13,761 nucleotides of DNA from Methanobrevibacter sp. (GCA_009777005.1 WRMT01000047.1:1-13761), one strand, 5' to 3'. Counted from the stretch's first letter, positions 6,673 through 13,511 are shown. Notes: a model not told the origin generated them from the sequence alone. Program-made: numbers and translations.

Positions 6673-9600
6673 TTTGTTTTTTTTTATAATTTCATTTGAT
6701 TCAATTTCTTCTAAAGAAAATTCTTTAATTTCTTCTCTATTATCATTTGTTGAAGCTATTTCAGAACTATGGGGTTTTATAACAAATTGATTTAACTCAG
6801 AATTTTCATTAAAAAGATGAAGAGTAGTAAAATCATTTACTTTTAGTTTTTCATCACAATGATGGCATTTAATAATATTTCCTAAACCTTTTTCAGGAAT
6901 ATTAAAAGTTTTAGCACAATAGCTACACCTAACTTTAAGGTTATTATTTGTATCTTGAAGAGGAGTTACAATAGTTTTTCCAAAGCTTAGGTTTTTTATG
7001 GAGTAAATTAATATTTGCCCAGAGCTTCCTCCTGCTGTTATATGTTGATTGTTATTTGAAAAAGAACAGGAGTTTATGCCTTCGTCTGTGTTTATTAATA
7101 TTATGGTTTTGTGTTTTTCTTCATTTTTTTCCCAGTCCCAAACACAAACTGTCCCACCTGATCCTGAGAGAATATATTTACCATCAGAAGAAAAACAGAC
7201 ACTATCCATCATTCTTGTCTGTCCTTTAAATATTGTTTTTTCTTCATTTTTTTCCCAGTCCCAAACACGAACAGTACTATCCCATGATCCTGAAGCTATA
7301 TATTTTCCATCAGGAGAAAAACACACACTATGCACACGATCTGTGTGTCTTAATACTGTTTTTTCTTCATTTTTTTTCCAGTCCCAAACACGAACAGTAT
7401 TATCCTCTCCACGAATATCACTAGATCCTGAAGCTATATATTTTCCATCAGGAGAAAAACATACATTCTCCACATGACCTGCGTGTCCTTCTAATGTTGT
7501 TTTTTCTTCATTTTTTTCCCAATCCCAAACATGAACAGTTCTATCAAATTCTCCTCCCGCAGAAACTATATATTTTCCATCAGGAGAAAAACACACACAC
7601 TCCACAGAAGCAGAGTGTCTTAATACTGTTTTTTCTTCATTTTTTTTCCAGTCCCAAACACGAACATTAGAATCACTTAATCCTGATGCAATATATTTTC
7701 CATCAGGAGAAAAACACACACACTCCACATGACCTGTGTGTCCTTTCAATATTGTTTTTTCTTCATTTTTTTCCCAGTCCCAAACACGAACAGTACTATC
7801 AGCTGATCCTGAAGCAATATATTTTCCATCAGGAGAAAAACACACACTATTCACCCATTTTGTGTGTCCTTTTAATATTGTTTTTTCTTCATTTTTTTCC
7901 CAGTCCCAAACACGAACAGTAGCATCAGCTGATCCTGAAGCAATATAATTTCCATCAGGAGAAAAACACACACTCCACACATCACCTGCGTGTCCTTTCA
8001 ATATTGTTTTTTCTTCATTTTTTTCCCAGTCCCAAACACGAACAGTACTATCATCTGATCCTGAAGCAATATAATTTCCATCAGGAGAAAAACACACACT
8101 ATGCACATAGCTTGAATGTTCCAATATTGTTTTTTCTTCATTTTTTTCCCAGTCCCAAACACGAACAGTATTATCCCATGATCCTGAAGCTATATAATTT
8201 CCATCAGGAGAAAAACACACACTTTTCACATAGCTTGAATCTTCCAATATTGTTTTTTCTTCATTTTTTTCCCAGTCCCAAACACGAACAGTAGCATCAT
8301 TTGATCCTGAAGCTATATATTTTCCATCAGGAGAAAAACACACACTTTCCACCCTACTTGTCTGTCCTTCTAATATTGTTTTTTCTTCATTTTTTTCCCA
8401 GTCCCAAACACGAACATTCCCATTCTTTAATCCCGAAACTATATATTTTCCATCAGGAGAAAAACACACACTTTCCACCGAGGTATGGTGTCTTAAAATT
8501 GTTTTTTCTTCATCTTTTTTCCAGTCCCAAACACGAACAGTATTATCAGGTGATCCTGATACAATATATTTTCCATCAGGAGAAAAACACACACTATTCA
8601 CCCTGAGTGCATGTCCTTTTAATATTGTTTTTTCTTCATTTTTTTCTATGTTCCAGACGCGAATAGTATCGTCATCTGATCCTGAAGCTATATATTTTCC
8701 ATCAGGAGAAAAACACACACTACGTACCCATTGTGTGTGTCCTGTTAGTGTTGTTTGGAGTGATCCTTCTGATGTGTGCATAAAGTGGTGTGGTTGTAGC
8801 CATGGAAATCTTGTATGTTTTTCTATTTCATTTAAAAATTCTTTAATCTGGTGATTTTCATGTGTTTTTAATCTTCCCCATAATTGAGTAGGTAATTCTT
8901 TAATATTGTCTTTTATAAAATGTGATGACATTGTTAAAGTGTTTTTTATCAATTTTAAATGATAATTTTCCTTATTTTCAATATTAATATAATTATAATC
9001 ATTAATAGTGTGGAATATATTATTTAGTTCTGTTTTATTTTTTATCCATGTGTATTTGCTGAGTATATCCTCTAAAATAGCTATTTTATTGGAATTAGCT
9101 AAATGGTATGGTAGTTCATTGAAATCTCGTAAGCTTTTTCCTGTGAAAGTATAATCTTTTTCTGGATCTGTTTTCAATTGGAAGTAATCTGCAAGAAGAC
9201 CATTATAATAAATTTCTTTATTTTCATATCTTTTTTGACTAGCTTTTTTGAAGCTTTCGTAGAAGTAGTCATATCTTCCTTTTCTTCTTGCCATGAAAGG
9301 TTTAACTTGGCGAATGAAAAAATGAATAGCTGATATTAGCTTTTCATCTTCAATTGTGGTGAGTTTCTTTTGTATACAGGATTTTAGTTCTTTTTCTGAT
9401 AGTCCTGTTCTGGCATTAGCTAATAGTCCAAATAATAAGGGAATGAATTTTTGGGAGTTAATGTTAAGTGAATTTATGTCTTTTTCTAGTCTTTCTAAAA
9501 CTGTATTGAATGCTTCTTGTGGTGTTTGTCCAAATTGTTTGATTTCTTCTGATAGCTGGTCAAATGAACCAAAGACTCTTAGTTCTGATAGTAATATTTT

Positions 9601-11040
9601 TAGGTATAAGGGGTTTGCAGATCCTTTAAAGTCGCAAATGGTATCAATTTGTTCTTCATCTAATGCTTTTAAGTATTTTTTAAGGTAATCTTTTATGAGT
9701 TTCTTTTTTTCTTTTTTATTTTCTAATGGTTTAACATTGGAATAGCTAATTTTTTCATTATTTTTCAAGTTTTCGATAGTATCTACTATTTTTTCATCTT
9801 CTTTTATACTTAATATGATTTTAAGGTTTTTTGGTAGCTTATTCGGTAGCCATCCCAACATATCCAGACCATCAGGTAATTGATTTAATGCATCTATAAT
9901 TATGGTTGTTTTTTCTTTAGCTATTTCTCCTATTAACTTATCGATATTGTTCTTTAAATCTTTTAATGTGTCTGGTGATTTAATTTTTGCCTCATCCAGA
10001 ATTGATTTCCATAGTGAAAATTGTTCTGAACTTAAATCTGACACTCCACAGAATCTATTAAAGAATCTCATATCATGTTTTTTACTTTCTCTTTTTATAA
10101 AGTTGGCAAGTAGCATACTTTTTCCATAACCAGCTGGAGCGGTGAGAACAAATAGTCCATTTTTATCATTGGATAAATATCTATTTAAATCATCAAAGTC
10201 TCCTTCTCGTGAGATGAACCCTTCGCTGTTAAGTTCTATAAATAGTGCTTGTTGATCTAAATCTCTTTCTAATGGTGATGAGTATTTTACTTTTTTTCTA
10301 TCTGGAAACTCCTTTATGATTTCTTCTTTAAGTTGTTTTATAATAGTTTCTTTTAATGGTTTTCCATCTATGTTAAAGTCTGTTAATCGTCCTTGATTTA
10401 CATTTTCTGGAAGTTCTGGTGAAATAATTGATGAGTCCCATTTACTCTCATAATCAGTAGTGTATATCCATTCGTTTTTTATTTTATCTTTAAATCTTTT
10501 AAGTTCCTTATTAGCTAATTCAATATCCTTTTCACTTTCATTGGTAAAGATTTTTCTTTGTTCATTAGCTAAACTTTCAAGATAATCGGGATTTCTAAAG
10601 TAAAAAAGAGCATGATTAACCGGAACTTCTGGTTTTTCATTTCCATCTACAATATGTTTCATAGGCGATAGTAATGCATGTTCTATTTCCATTTCTGTAA
10701 CTGAATTTGTACCAACATATTGTGAAACACCAGGATACTCTTCAAGGGTTTCGTGACTTATATCATCTTCACCAGGTACCCATCCTCTTCTTTGACCTTG
10801 AAAACATAAAAAAAAAGGTCTACTTTCATCAATATTGTTTAAACAAGCTAAAACTGTATTATTAGAATTAGAATCTTTTTCAGTTACACCCCACCTTAAA
10901 TCAACATCTACAAGATGAATTTTTCTTTCCTCACACCATTCTCTTAGTTCTGGAAATACATCTTTAACAAGATAATCCCTTTCAGCATGCATATCATTAA
11001 AAGTACTGCTAATAAAAATTGTTACTCTTTCCCAATTCAT
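6178..11040 (-). CDS. DUF4062-NACHT-WD40 STAND/NLR-like signalling ATPase (frame ends early by frameshift)
   Basis: STAND ATPases are sensor-switches: repeats bind a trigger, the NTPase oligomerises, and the N-terminal domain signals. Domains in order: DUF4062 (about 5-90; TIFISSTFNDMHAERDYL, DVDLRWGVTE); a charged linker; NACHT (about 295-500) with Walker A APAGYGKS (301-308), Walker B IIIDALNQL (380-388) and a sensor-like ILSIKED; a winged-helix and helical region (about 530-745; GLLANARTGLSEKEL, ELPYHLANS); 14 WD40 blades (763-1352); a zinc ribbon with Cys1372, 1375, 1392 and 1395; blades 15-17; and part of blade 18. An out-of-frame end (FLLMENI) closes the 1620-residue frame; blades 18-20 lie in the next frame at 5819. 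No signal peptide or membrane segment, so cytoplasmic. The start is fixed by GAGGG six bases upstream and by the DUF4062 beginning. It resembles animal TEP1/NWD1 and fungal NLRs in layout. An immune or conflict role is inferred from architecture. Confidence 0.88.
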   Translation of the reverse strand: MNWERVTIFISSTFNDMHAERDYLVKDVFPELREWCEERKIHLVDVDLRWGVTEKDSNSNNTVLACLNNIDESRPFFLCFQGQRRGWVPGEDDISHETLEEYPGVSQYVGTNSVTEMEIEHALLSPMKHIVDGNEKPEVPVNHALFYFRNPDYLESLANEQRKIFTNESEKDIELANKELKRFKDKIKNEWIYTTDYESKWDSSIISPELPENVNQGRLTDFNIDGKPLKETIIKQLKEEIIKEFPDRKKVKYSSPLERDLDQQALFIELNSEGFISREGDFDDLNRYLSNDKNGLFVLTAPAGYGKSMLLANFIKRESKKHDMRFFNRFCGVSDLSSEQFSLWKSILDEAKIKSPDTLKDLKNNIDKLIGEIAKEKTTIIIDALNQLPDGLDMLGWLPNKLPKNLKIILSIKEDEKIVDTIENLKNNEKISYSNVKPLENKKEKKKLIKDYLKKYLKALDEEQIDTICDFKGSANPLYLKILLSELRVFGSFDQLSEEIKQFGQTPQEAFNTVLERLEKDINSLNINSQKFIPLLFGLLANARTGLSEKELKSCIQKKLTTIEDEKLISAIHFFIRQVKPFMARRKGRYDYFYESFKKASQKRYENKEIYYNGLLADYFQLKTDPEKDYTFTGKSLRDFNELPYHLANSNKIAILEDILSKYTWIKNKTELNNIFHTINDYNYINIENKENYHLKLIKNTLTMSSHFIKDNIKELPTQLWGRLKTHENHQIKEFLNEIEKHTRFPWLQPHHFMHTSEGSLQTTLTGHTQWVRSVCFSPDGKYIASGSDDDTIRVWNIEKNEEKTILKGHALRVNSVCFSPDGKYIVSGSPDNTVRVWDWKKDEEKTILRHHTSVESVCFSPDGKYIVSGLKNGNVRVWDWEKNEEKTILEGQTSRVESVCFSPDGKYIASGSNDATVRVWDWEKNEEKTILEDSSYVKSVCFSPDGNYIASGSWDNTVRVWDWEKNEEKTILEHSSYVHSVCFSPDGNYIASGSDDSTVRVWDWEKNEEKTILKGHAGDVWSVCFSPDGNYIASGSADATVRVWDWEKNEEKTILKGHTKWVNSVCFSPDGKYIASGSADSTVRVWDWEKNEEKTILKGHTGHVECVCFSPDGKYIASGLSDSNVRVWDWKKNEEKTVLRHSASVECVCFSPDGKYIVSAGGEFDRTVHVWDWEKNEEKTTLEGHAGHVENVCFSPDGKYIASGSSDIRGEDNTVRVWDWKKNEEKTVLRHTDRVHSVCFSPDGKYIASGSWDSTVRVWDWEKNEEKTIFKGQTRMMDSVCFSSDGKYILSGSGGTVCVWDWEKNEEKHKTIILINTDEGINSCSFSNNNQHITAGGSSGQILIYSIKNLSFGKTIVTPLQDTNNNLKVRCSYCAKTFNIPEKGLGNIIKCHHCDEKLKVNDFTTLHLFNENSELNQFVIKPHSSEIASTNDNREEIKEFSLEEIESNEIIKKNKFPMTTTHQHIHTPERQLKTTFKGHTQWVRSVCFSPDGKYIASGSDDCTIRVWDIEKNEEKTILKGHAHRMNSVCFSPDGKYIVSGSWDKTVRVWDWKKDEEKTILRHPTSVDSVCFSPDGKYIVSGSKNGNVHVWKWEKNEEKTIFKEPTLMCGVCVFLLMENI
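6619..6984 (-). other. Zinc-ribbon linker between the WD40 cassettes
   Basis: Codes for residues 1353-1474 of the giant protein. It holds a four-cysteine zinc ribbon (RCSYCAKTFN, then KCHHCDEKLK; Cys1372, 1375, 1392 and 1395), followed by an acidic stretch. It closes with a second copy of the leader that precedes the first WD40 cassette. No other WD-like sequence is present here. Confidence 0.75.
6985..8754 (-). repeat. First WD40 cassette, 14 tandem units
   Basis: Fourteen blades, residues 763-1352. Thirteen are near copies of each other in units of 123-126 bp; two have small insertions before TV(R/H)VW (AGGEFDR, SSDIRGED). The fourteenth is degenerate (NSCSFSNNN, ILIYSIKN) and looks like an old closing blade. 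Variation between units is concentrated at the residue pair before the conserved Val, the residue after it, and the residues around SGSxDx. Fourteen equals two seven-blade propellers. Confidence 0.92.
8131..8808 (-). repeat. Duplicated segment, copy A (leader plus blades 1-5)
   Basis: Phe745 to Lys970 of the giant protein. It begins with the leader FPWLQPHHFMHTSEGSLQTT and is the in-frame partner of copy B at 5996-6672. The similarity seems to start a little earlier, since IKEF and EIE recur before both leaders. Confidence 0.85.
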
Positions 11041-11046
11041 TCTTTT

Positions 11047-11051
11047 CCCTC
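11047..11051 (-). promoter_or_regulatory. Shine-Dalgarno of the giant NACHT-WD40 gene
   Basis: GAGGG on the minus strand lies six bases before the ATG at 11040. This decides the start. Confidence 0.75.
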
Positions 11052-11088
11052 AGTTTAATATATTGTTGATATAGACAATTCCAACTCT

Positions 11089-11096
11089 TTTTTAAA
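11089..11096 (-). promoter_or_regulatory. Possible TATA box of the giant gene
   Basis: TTTAAAAA on the minus strand. Transcription about 25 bases on, near 11067, would give a leader of roughly 27 bases that includes the Shine-Dalgarno. The region is so AT-rich that other boxes are possible. Confidence 0.3.
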
Positions 11097-11257
11097 TCAA
11101 CACAATCATAGTTAATAATTTATTTATTATATATATGTAGAATATTATTAAAAATATATTTATCTACTAAATAAAGATTAAAAGATAAATCTATTTAATA
11201 TTATTAATTAATCATCACAATAGTTTATAAACTAATTAAACAATTTACTTTAATAGC

Positions 11258-11266
11258 TATATAAAT
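11258..11266 (+). promoter_or_regulatory. TATA-like box on the + strand in the intergenic gap
   Basis: TATATAAAT lies 31 bases before an ATG at 11293, a spacing similar to those of comB and rdgB in this window. The palindrome TGATTT-G-AAATCA (11277-11289) sits between them. It may drive a small transcript. Confidence 0.3.
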
Positions 11267-11292
11267 AATAAAAAAATGATTTGAAATCAATT

Positions 11293-11421
11293 ATGGAAAA
11301 AAACCTACTTATTTTAAAAAAAATAGCTGTGTGGATTTTCAGAGGGTTTAAGCTATTGAATCTTACAGCAGCTAAAAATATTCGCCCAATAAAGAATAAT
11401 AAATATCTAAAATCTATTTAA
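11293..11421 (+). CDS. Candidate 42-residue basic small ORF, unrecognised
   Basis: The frame encodes a short, strongly basic and partly hydrophobic peptide (MEKNLLILKKIAVWIFRGFK at its start). I recognise no family. Support is limited to a TATA-like box at a leaderless spacing and a locally more mixed base composition (GCTGTGTGG, CAGAGGG, TTCGCCC) than the surrounding near-pure A/T. There is no Shine-Dalgarno. It lies between two minus-strand genes, so it would be expressed alone. It could equally be a non-coding RNA or chance. Confidence 0.2.
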   Translation: MEKNLLILKKIAVWIFRGFKLLNLTAAKNIRPIKNNKYLKSI

Positions 11422-11449
11422 AAAAAATAAAAAAAAAATTGTTTCCATT

Positions 11450-11490
11450 AAAAAAAAAAAAAGACCAAAAATTCTTAAAATTAAAAAAAA
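11450..11490 (-). terminator. Oligo-T terminator region of the pseudomurein-binding peptidase gene
   Basis: On the minus strand, downstream of the stop at 11527, there is a run of eight T (11483-11490), shorter T runs, and a run of 13 T (11450-11462). Oligo-T tracts are sufficient termination signals in archaea. Confidence 0.55.
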
Positions 11491-11526
11491 GTATTGTCAG
11501 TAGCTAAAAAATAAAAAAATAAAATA

Positions 11527-12504
11527 TTACAAATATCTTACTATTTTATTTACTCTTGCACAGGTTTTTGTATAATGTTTACTTCCATATCTTTTTGTTA
11601 CCAATGAAGATTCAAAGTTAATCCACTTACCATCAAGATTTGCTTGTACCCATCGATGATTTGAAGCTGCACCTGAACTACCTTGAACAATCCTAACATT
11701 ATATCCATTAGCTTTAAGTTGTTTAGCTGCCCACTCAGCTAATCCCCAGCAATCACCAGTTCTTGTTCTTTCAACACCTGCTGCTGTATGAGATCCACCA
11801 CTTCTATGATTAAAATTTCTGTTCATATATTTTTGCAATTTTAATAATCCATTTGTTCCAGATAAATTGTTTAATTTACCCTTGGTTATAGGAGATTTTG
11901 AAGTACTGTTTTTTGAAGGCTTTGAAGTAATTATCTTTGAGTATCTTGGCATATACTTATTAATTTTACTATTTTTATTAAAATTTAAAGATATGCTTTT
12001 AGGTGGACTGTTATCTTTTGTTTCTTGAAGTATTTTAATAAAGCTATATATCGTCTGCTGATATTGGATATGACCTAAAGGTGTTCTTACATAATTTGGA
12101 GCATGCCCTTCCTTAGAAATAAAATTAGCTACTCTTTCTGTATAATCATAACAATCAGCAGCTAAAATTTTTCCTTTTATATTATCTCCTGAAGGATTTG
12201 ATGGATTTTTAACATTATATTTCACAGCTATTAGAGAATTATTTCTTTTATATTTGTTTTCTACAGTTTTTGCCAATAAATACATGTATTCTGGCATTGA
12301 AAAATTATAATCAGAAATCGTCACATAATTTGGTAAGTTTCCATGTTTTGAAACATACTTATCTACTGTTACAGATACATCTGAAATATCCTCTTGAGAT
12401 AGTCTTCTTGGTCTATTATCTTCACCTAAATCATTTGCGTAGCTAGCACTTATACTTAATAAAAACACTAAAGCTACTGCAAAAAGCAGTGCTTTATTTT
12501 TCAT
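11527..12504 (-). CDS. Secreted pseudomurein-binding, transglutaminase-like cysteine peptidase
   Basis: Taking the ATG at 12504, the protein has 325 residues. A signal peptide covers 1-23 (KNK, a hydrophobic core, then ASYA before ND). Two pseudomurein-binding repeats follow: about 43-87 (VDKYVSKHGNLPNYV, MPEYMYLLAKTVENK) and about 120-163 (VANFISKEGHAPNYV, QTIYSFIKILQE). After a Ser/Lys-rich linker (about 165-215) comes a transglutaminase-like domain with Cys252 (TGDCWGLAEWAA), His283 (SNHRWVQ) and Glu298 (WINFESS), where the family usually has Asp. By analogy with pseudomurein endoisopeptidases and related wall proteins, it should act outside the cell on or near the wall; cleavage of pseudomurein peptides is inferred. 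The start at 12504 is chosen because GAGGTGA precedes it at good spacing and the signal peptide begins there. An in-frame ATG at 12537 would add 11 residues upstream of that signal. Confidence 0.85.
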   Translation of the reverse strand: MKNKALLFAVALVFLLSISASYANDLGEDNRPRRLSQEDISDVSVTVDKYVSKHGNLPNYVTISDYNFSMPEYMYLLAKTVENKYKRNNSLIAVKYNVKNPSNPSGDNIKGKILAADCYDYTERVANFISKEGHAPNYVRTPLGHIQYQQTIYSFIKILQETKDNSPPKSISLNFNKNSKINKYMPRYSKIITSKPSKNSTSKSPITKGKLNNLSGTNGLLKLQKYMNRNFNHRSGGSHTAAGVERTRTGDCWGLAEWAAKQLKANGYNVRIVQGSSGAASNHRWVQANLDGKWINFESSLVTKRYGSKHYTKTCARVNKIVRYL

Positions 12505-12514
12505 CCTAATTTTT

Positions 12515-12521
12515 TCACCTC
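12515..12521 (-). promoter_or_regulatory. Shine-Dalgarno of the secreted peptidase
   Basis: GAGGTGA on the minus strand, ten bases before the ATG at 12504, is a full match to the archaeal consensus. It argues for the ATG at 12504 over the one at 12537. Confidence 0.75.
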
Positions 12522-12537
12522 TTTTATATACCATCAA

Positions 12538-12921
12538 ATAAATTATATTCTTTTATCTTAATATTTTTAATAGAATTCATTCAATGATAAAATACTATTT
12601 TATTTTGTTTTAATAGTTTATATATTTATCTATAATAATTATAGATATATTAATAAAAAAAATTAAGATTTTTATTTCACTAGTAAATTATAATAGCTAC
12701 TATATTACAATAGAGAATTTCCAAAAACTTAATAGCAGTATTAGATTTTGATTATTCATTTCAATAAAATTTCTAATAATATAGATATTTTTTATAAAAA
12801 TATTAATAAAAAATTAAAAAAAAAAAAAAATAGTTTTTGGATATTGTTGTTTATAAAAATTTTTAAGTAAATAATTAAAAATAAAGAAATTTTTTTTAAA
12901 ACAACCAAATTTCTAGAAAAA
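12538..12921. other. Divergent intergenic region, no gene seen
   Basis: Almost pure A/T between the divergent peptidase and rdgB genes, with a run of about 14 A near 12820. It should hold the peptidase promoter, but I cannot single out one TATA box. No RNA gene is recognisable. Confidence 0.5.
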
Positions 12922-12929
12922 TATATAAA
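12922..12929 (+). promoter_or_regulatory. TATA box of rdgB (leaderless transcript)
   Basis: TATATAAA is centred about 28 bases before the ATG at 12953. Transcription would start at the start codon or within a few bases of it. No Shine-Dalgarno precedes the gene. Confidence 0.6.
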
Positions 12930-12946
12930 AATTAGCTTCTAATTTT
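12928..12946 (+). promoter_or_regulatory. Inverted repeat between the TATA box and start of rdgB
   Basis: AAAATTAG-CTT-CTAATTTT is a perfect 8-bp inverted repeat. It overlaps the downstream edge of the TATA box and ends six bases before the ATG, a place where a bound repressor would block transcription initiation. An operator role is inferred. Confidence 0.35.
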
Positions 12947-12952
12947 AAGTAT

Positions 12953-13510
12953 ATGATAACATTTATTACTGGTAATCAACACAAAGTAAAAGAAGCAGAA
13001 AAAATTTTTCAAAAATTCAATATTGAATTAGAGCATATTGATTTAGGTTACACTGAAGTTCAAGGAACACTTGAAGATGTAGCTAAATCAGGTGCAAAAT
13101 ATGCTTGTGAGAAATTAAATAAACCTGTGATTGTTGAAGATGCTGGTTTATTCATTAAAACTTTAAAAGGTTTCCCTGGAACATATTCATCTTATGTTCA
13201 AGAAACAATAGGAAATCAAGGAATATTAAAGTTAATGAAAGACTTTATAAATCCTAAAGACCGTTATGCCGAATTCAGGTCGGTGATTGGCTATTGCACT
13301 CCCAATTCCGAACCCGAGATTTTTTTAGGTAGTGTTAAAGGACAAATTTCAACAGAAGAGAGAGGTTCATATGGATTTGCATTTGACTCTATTTTTTATG
13401 TAGAAGAAAAAGATAAAACCTTTGGTGAACTTACTCGAGAAGAAAAAAACCAGTTTTCTCATCGTAAAAACTCATTAAATTCATTTATTGATTGGTATTT
13501 AAAAAAATAG
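12953..13510 (+). CDS. rdgB: XTP/dITP pyrophosphatase (RdgB/HAM1 family)
   Basis: This house-cleaning enzyme hydrolyses non-canonical purine triphosphates (XTP, ITP, dITP) to monophosphate and pyrophosphate, keeping deaminated bases out of RNA and DNA. At 185 residues it is full length. Motifs: TGNQHKVKEAE (6-16) binds the phosphates; VEDAGLFI (61-68) has catalytic Asp63; GFPGTYSSYV (73-82), SVIGYC (110-115) and the closing SHRKNSL (169-175) are typical. The usual GFGYDPIF reads GFAFDSIF here (141-148), changing two normally fixed positions (Gly to Ala, Pro to Ser) in the base-binding loop. The start is the only ATG that keeps the ITFITGN strand, at leaderless distance from a TATA box. Bases 13258-13320 are far richer in G+C than the rest of the gene. 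Confidence 0.93.
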   Translation: MITFITGNQHKVKEAEKIFQKFNIELEHIDLGYTEVQGTLEDVAKSGAKYACEKLNKPVIVEDAGLFIKTLKGFPGTYSSYVQETIGNQGILKLMKDFINPKDRYAEFRSVIGYCTPNSEPEIFLGSVKGQISTEERGSYGFAFDSIFYVEEKDKTFGELTREEKNQFSHRKNSLNSFIDWYLKK

Positions 13511-13511
13511 C

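Noticed and set aside
5873..8754. Regular tandem repeat resembling a repeat or CRISPR array
   Set aside because: The period is 123-126 bp with no repeat-spacer alternation, and every unit translates as a WD40 blade in one minus-strand frame.
4289..8854. Many + strand open frames over the WD40 regions (products like FHQEKNTH or PSGEKHTL repeats)
   Set aside because: They are antisense shadows of the WD40 repeats. They repeat with the same period, lack ribosome binding sites and have no family-like sequence.
9356..10129. + strand open frames over the NACHT region
   Set aside because: They are opposite a well-conserved NACHT domain with clear Walker motifs, and their translations are low-complexity and Ser/Phe-rich.
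12523..12530. TATATAAA on the minus strand as promoter of the secreted peptidase
   Set aside because: It is about 20 bases from the ATG, so transcription would start inside the gene and lose the strong Shine-Dalgarno.
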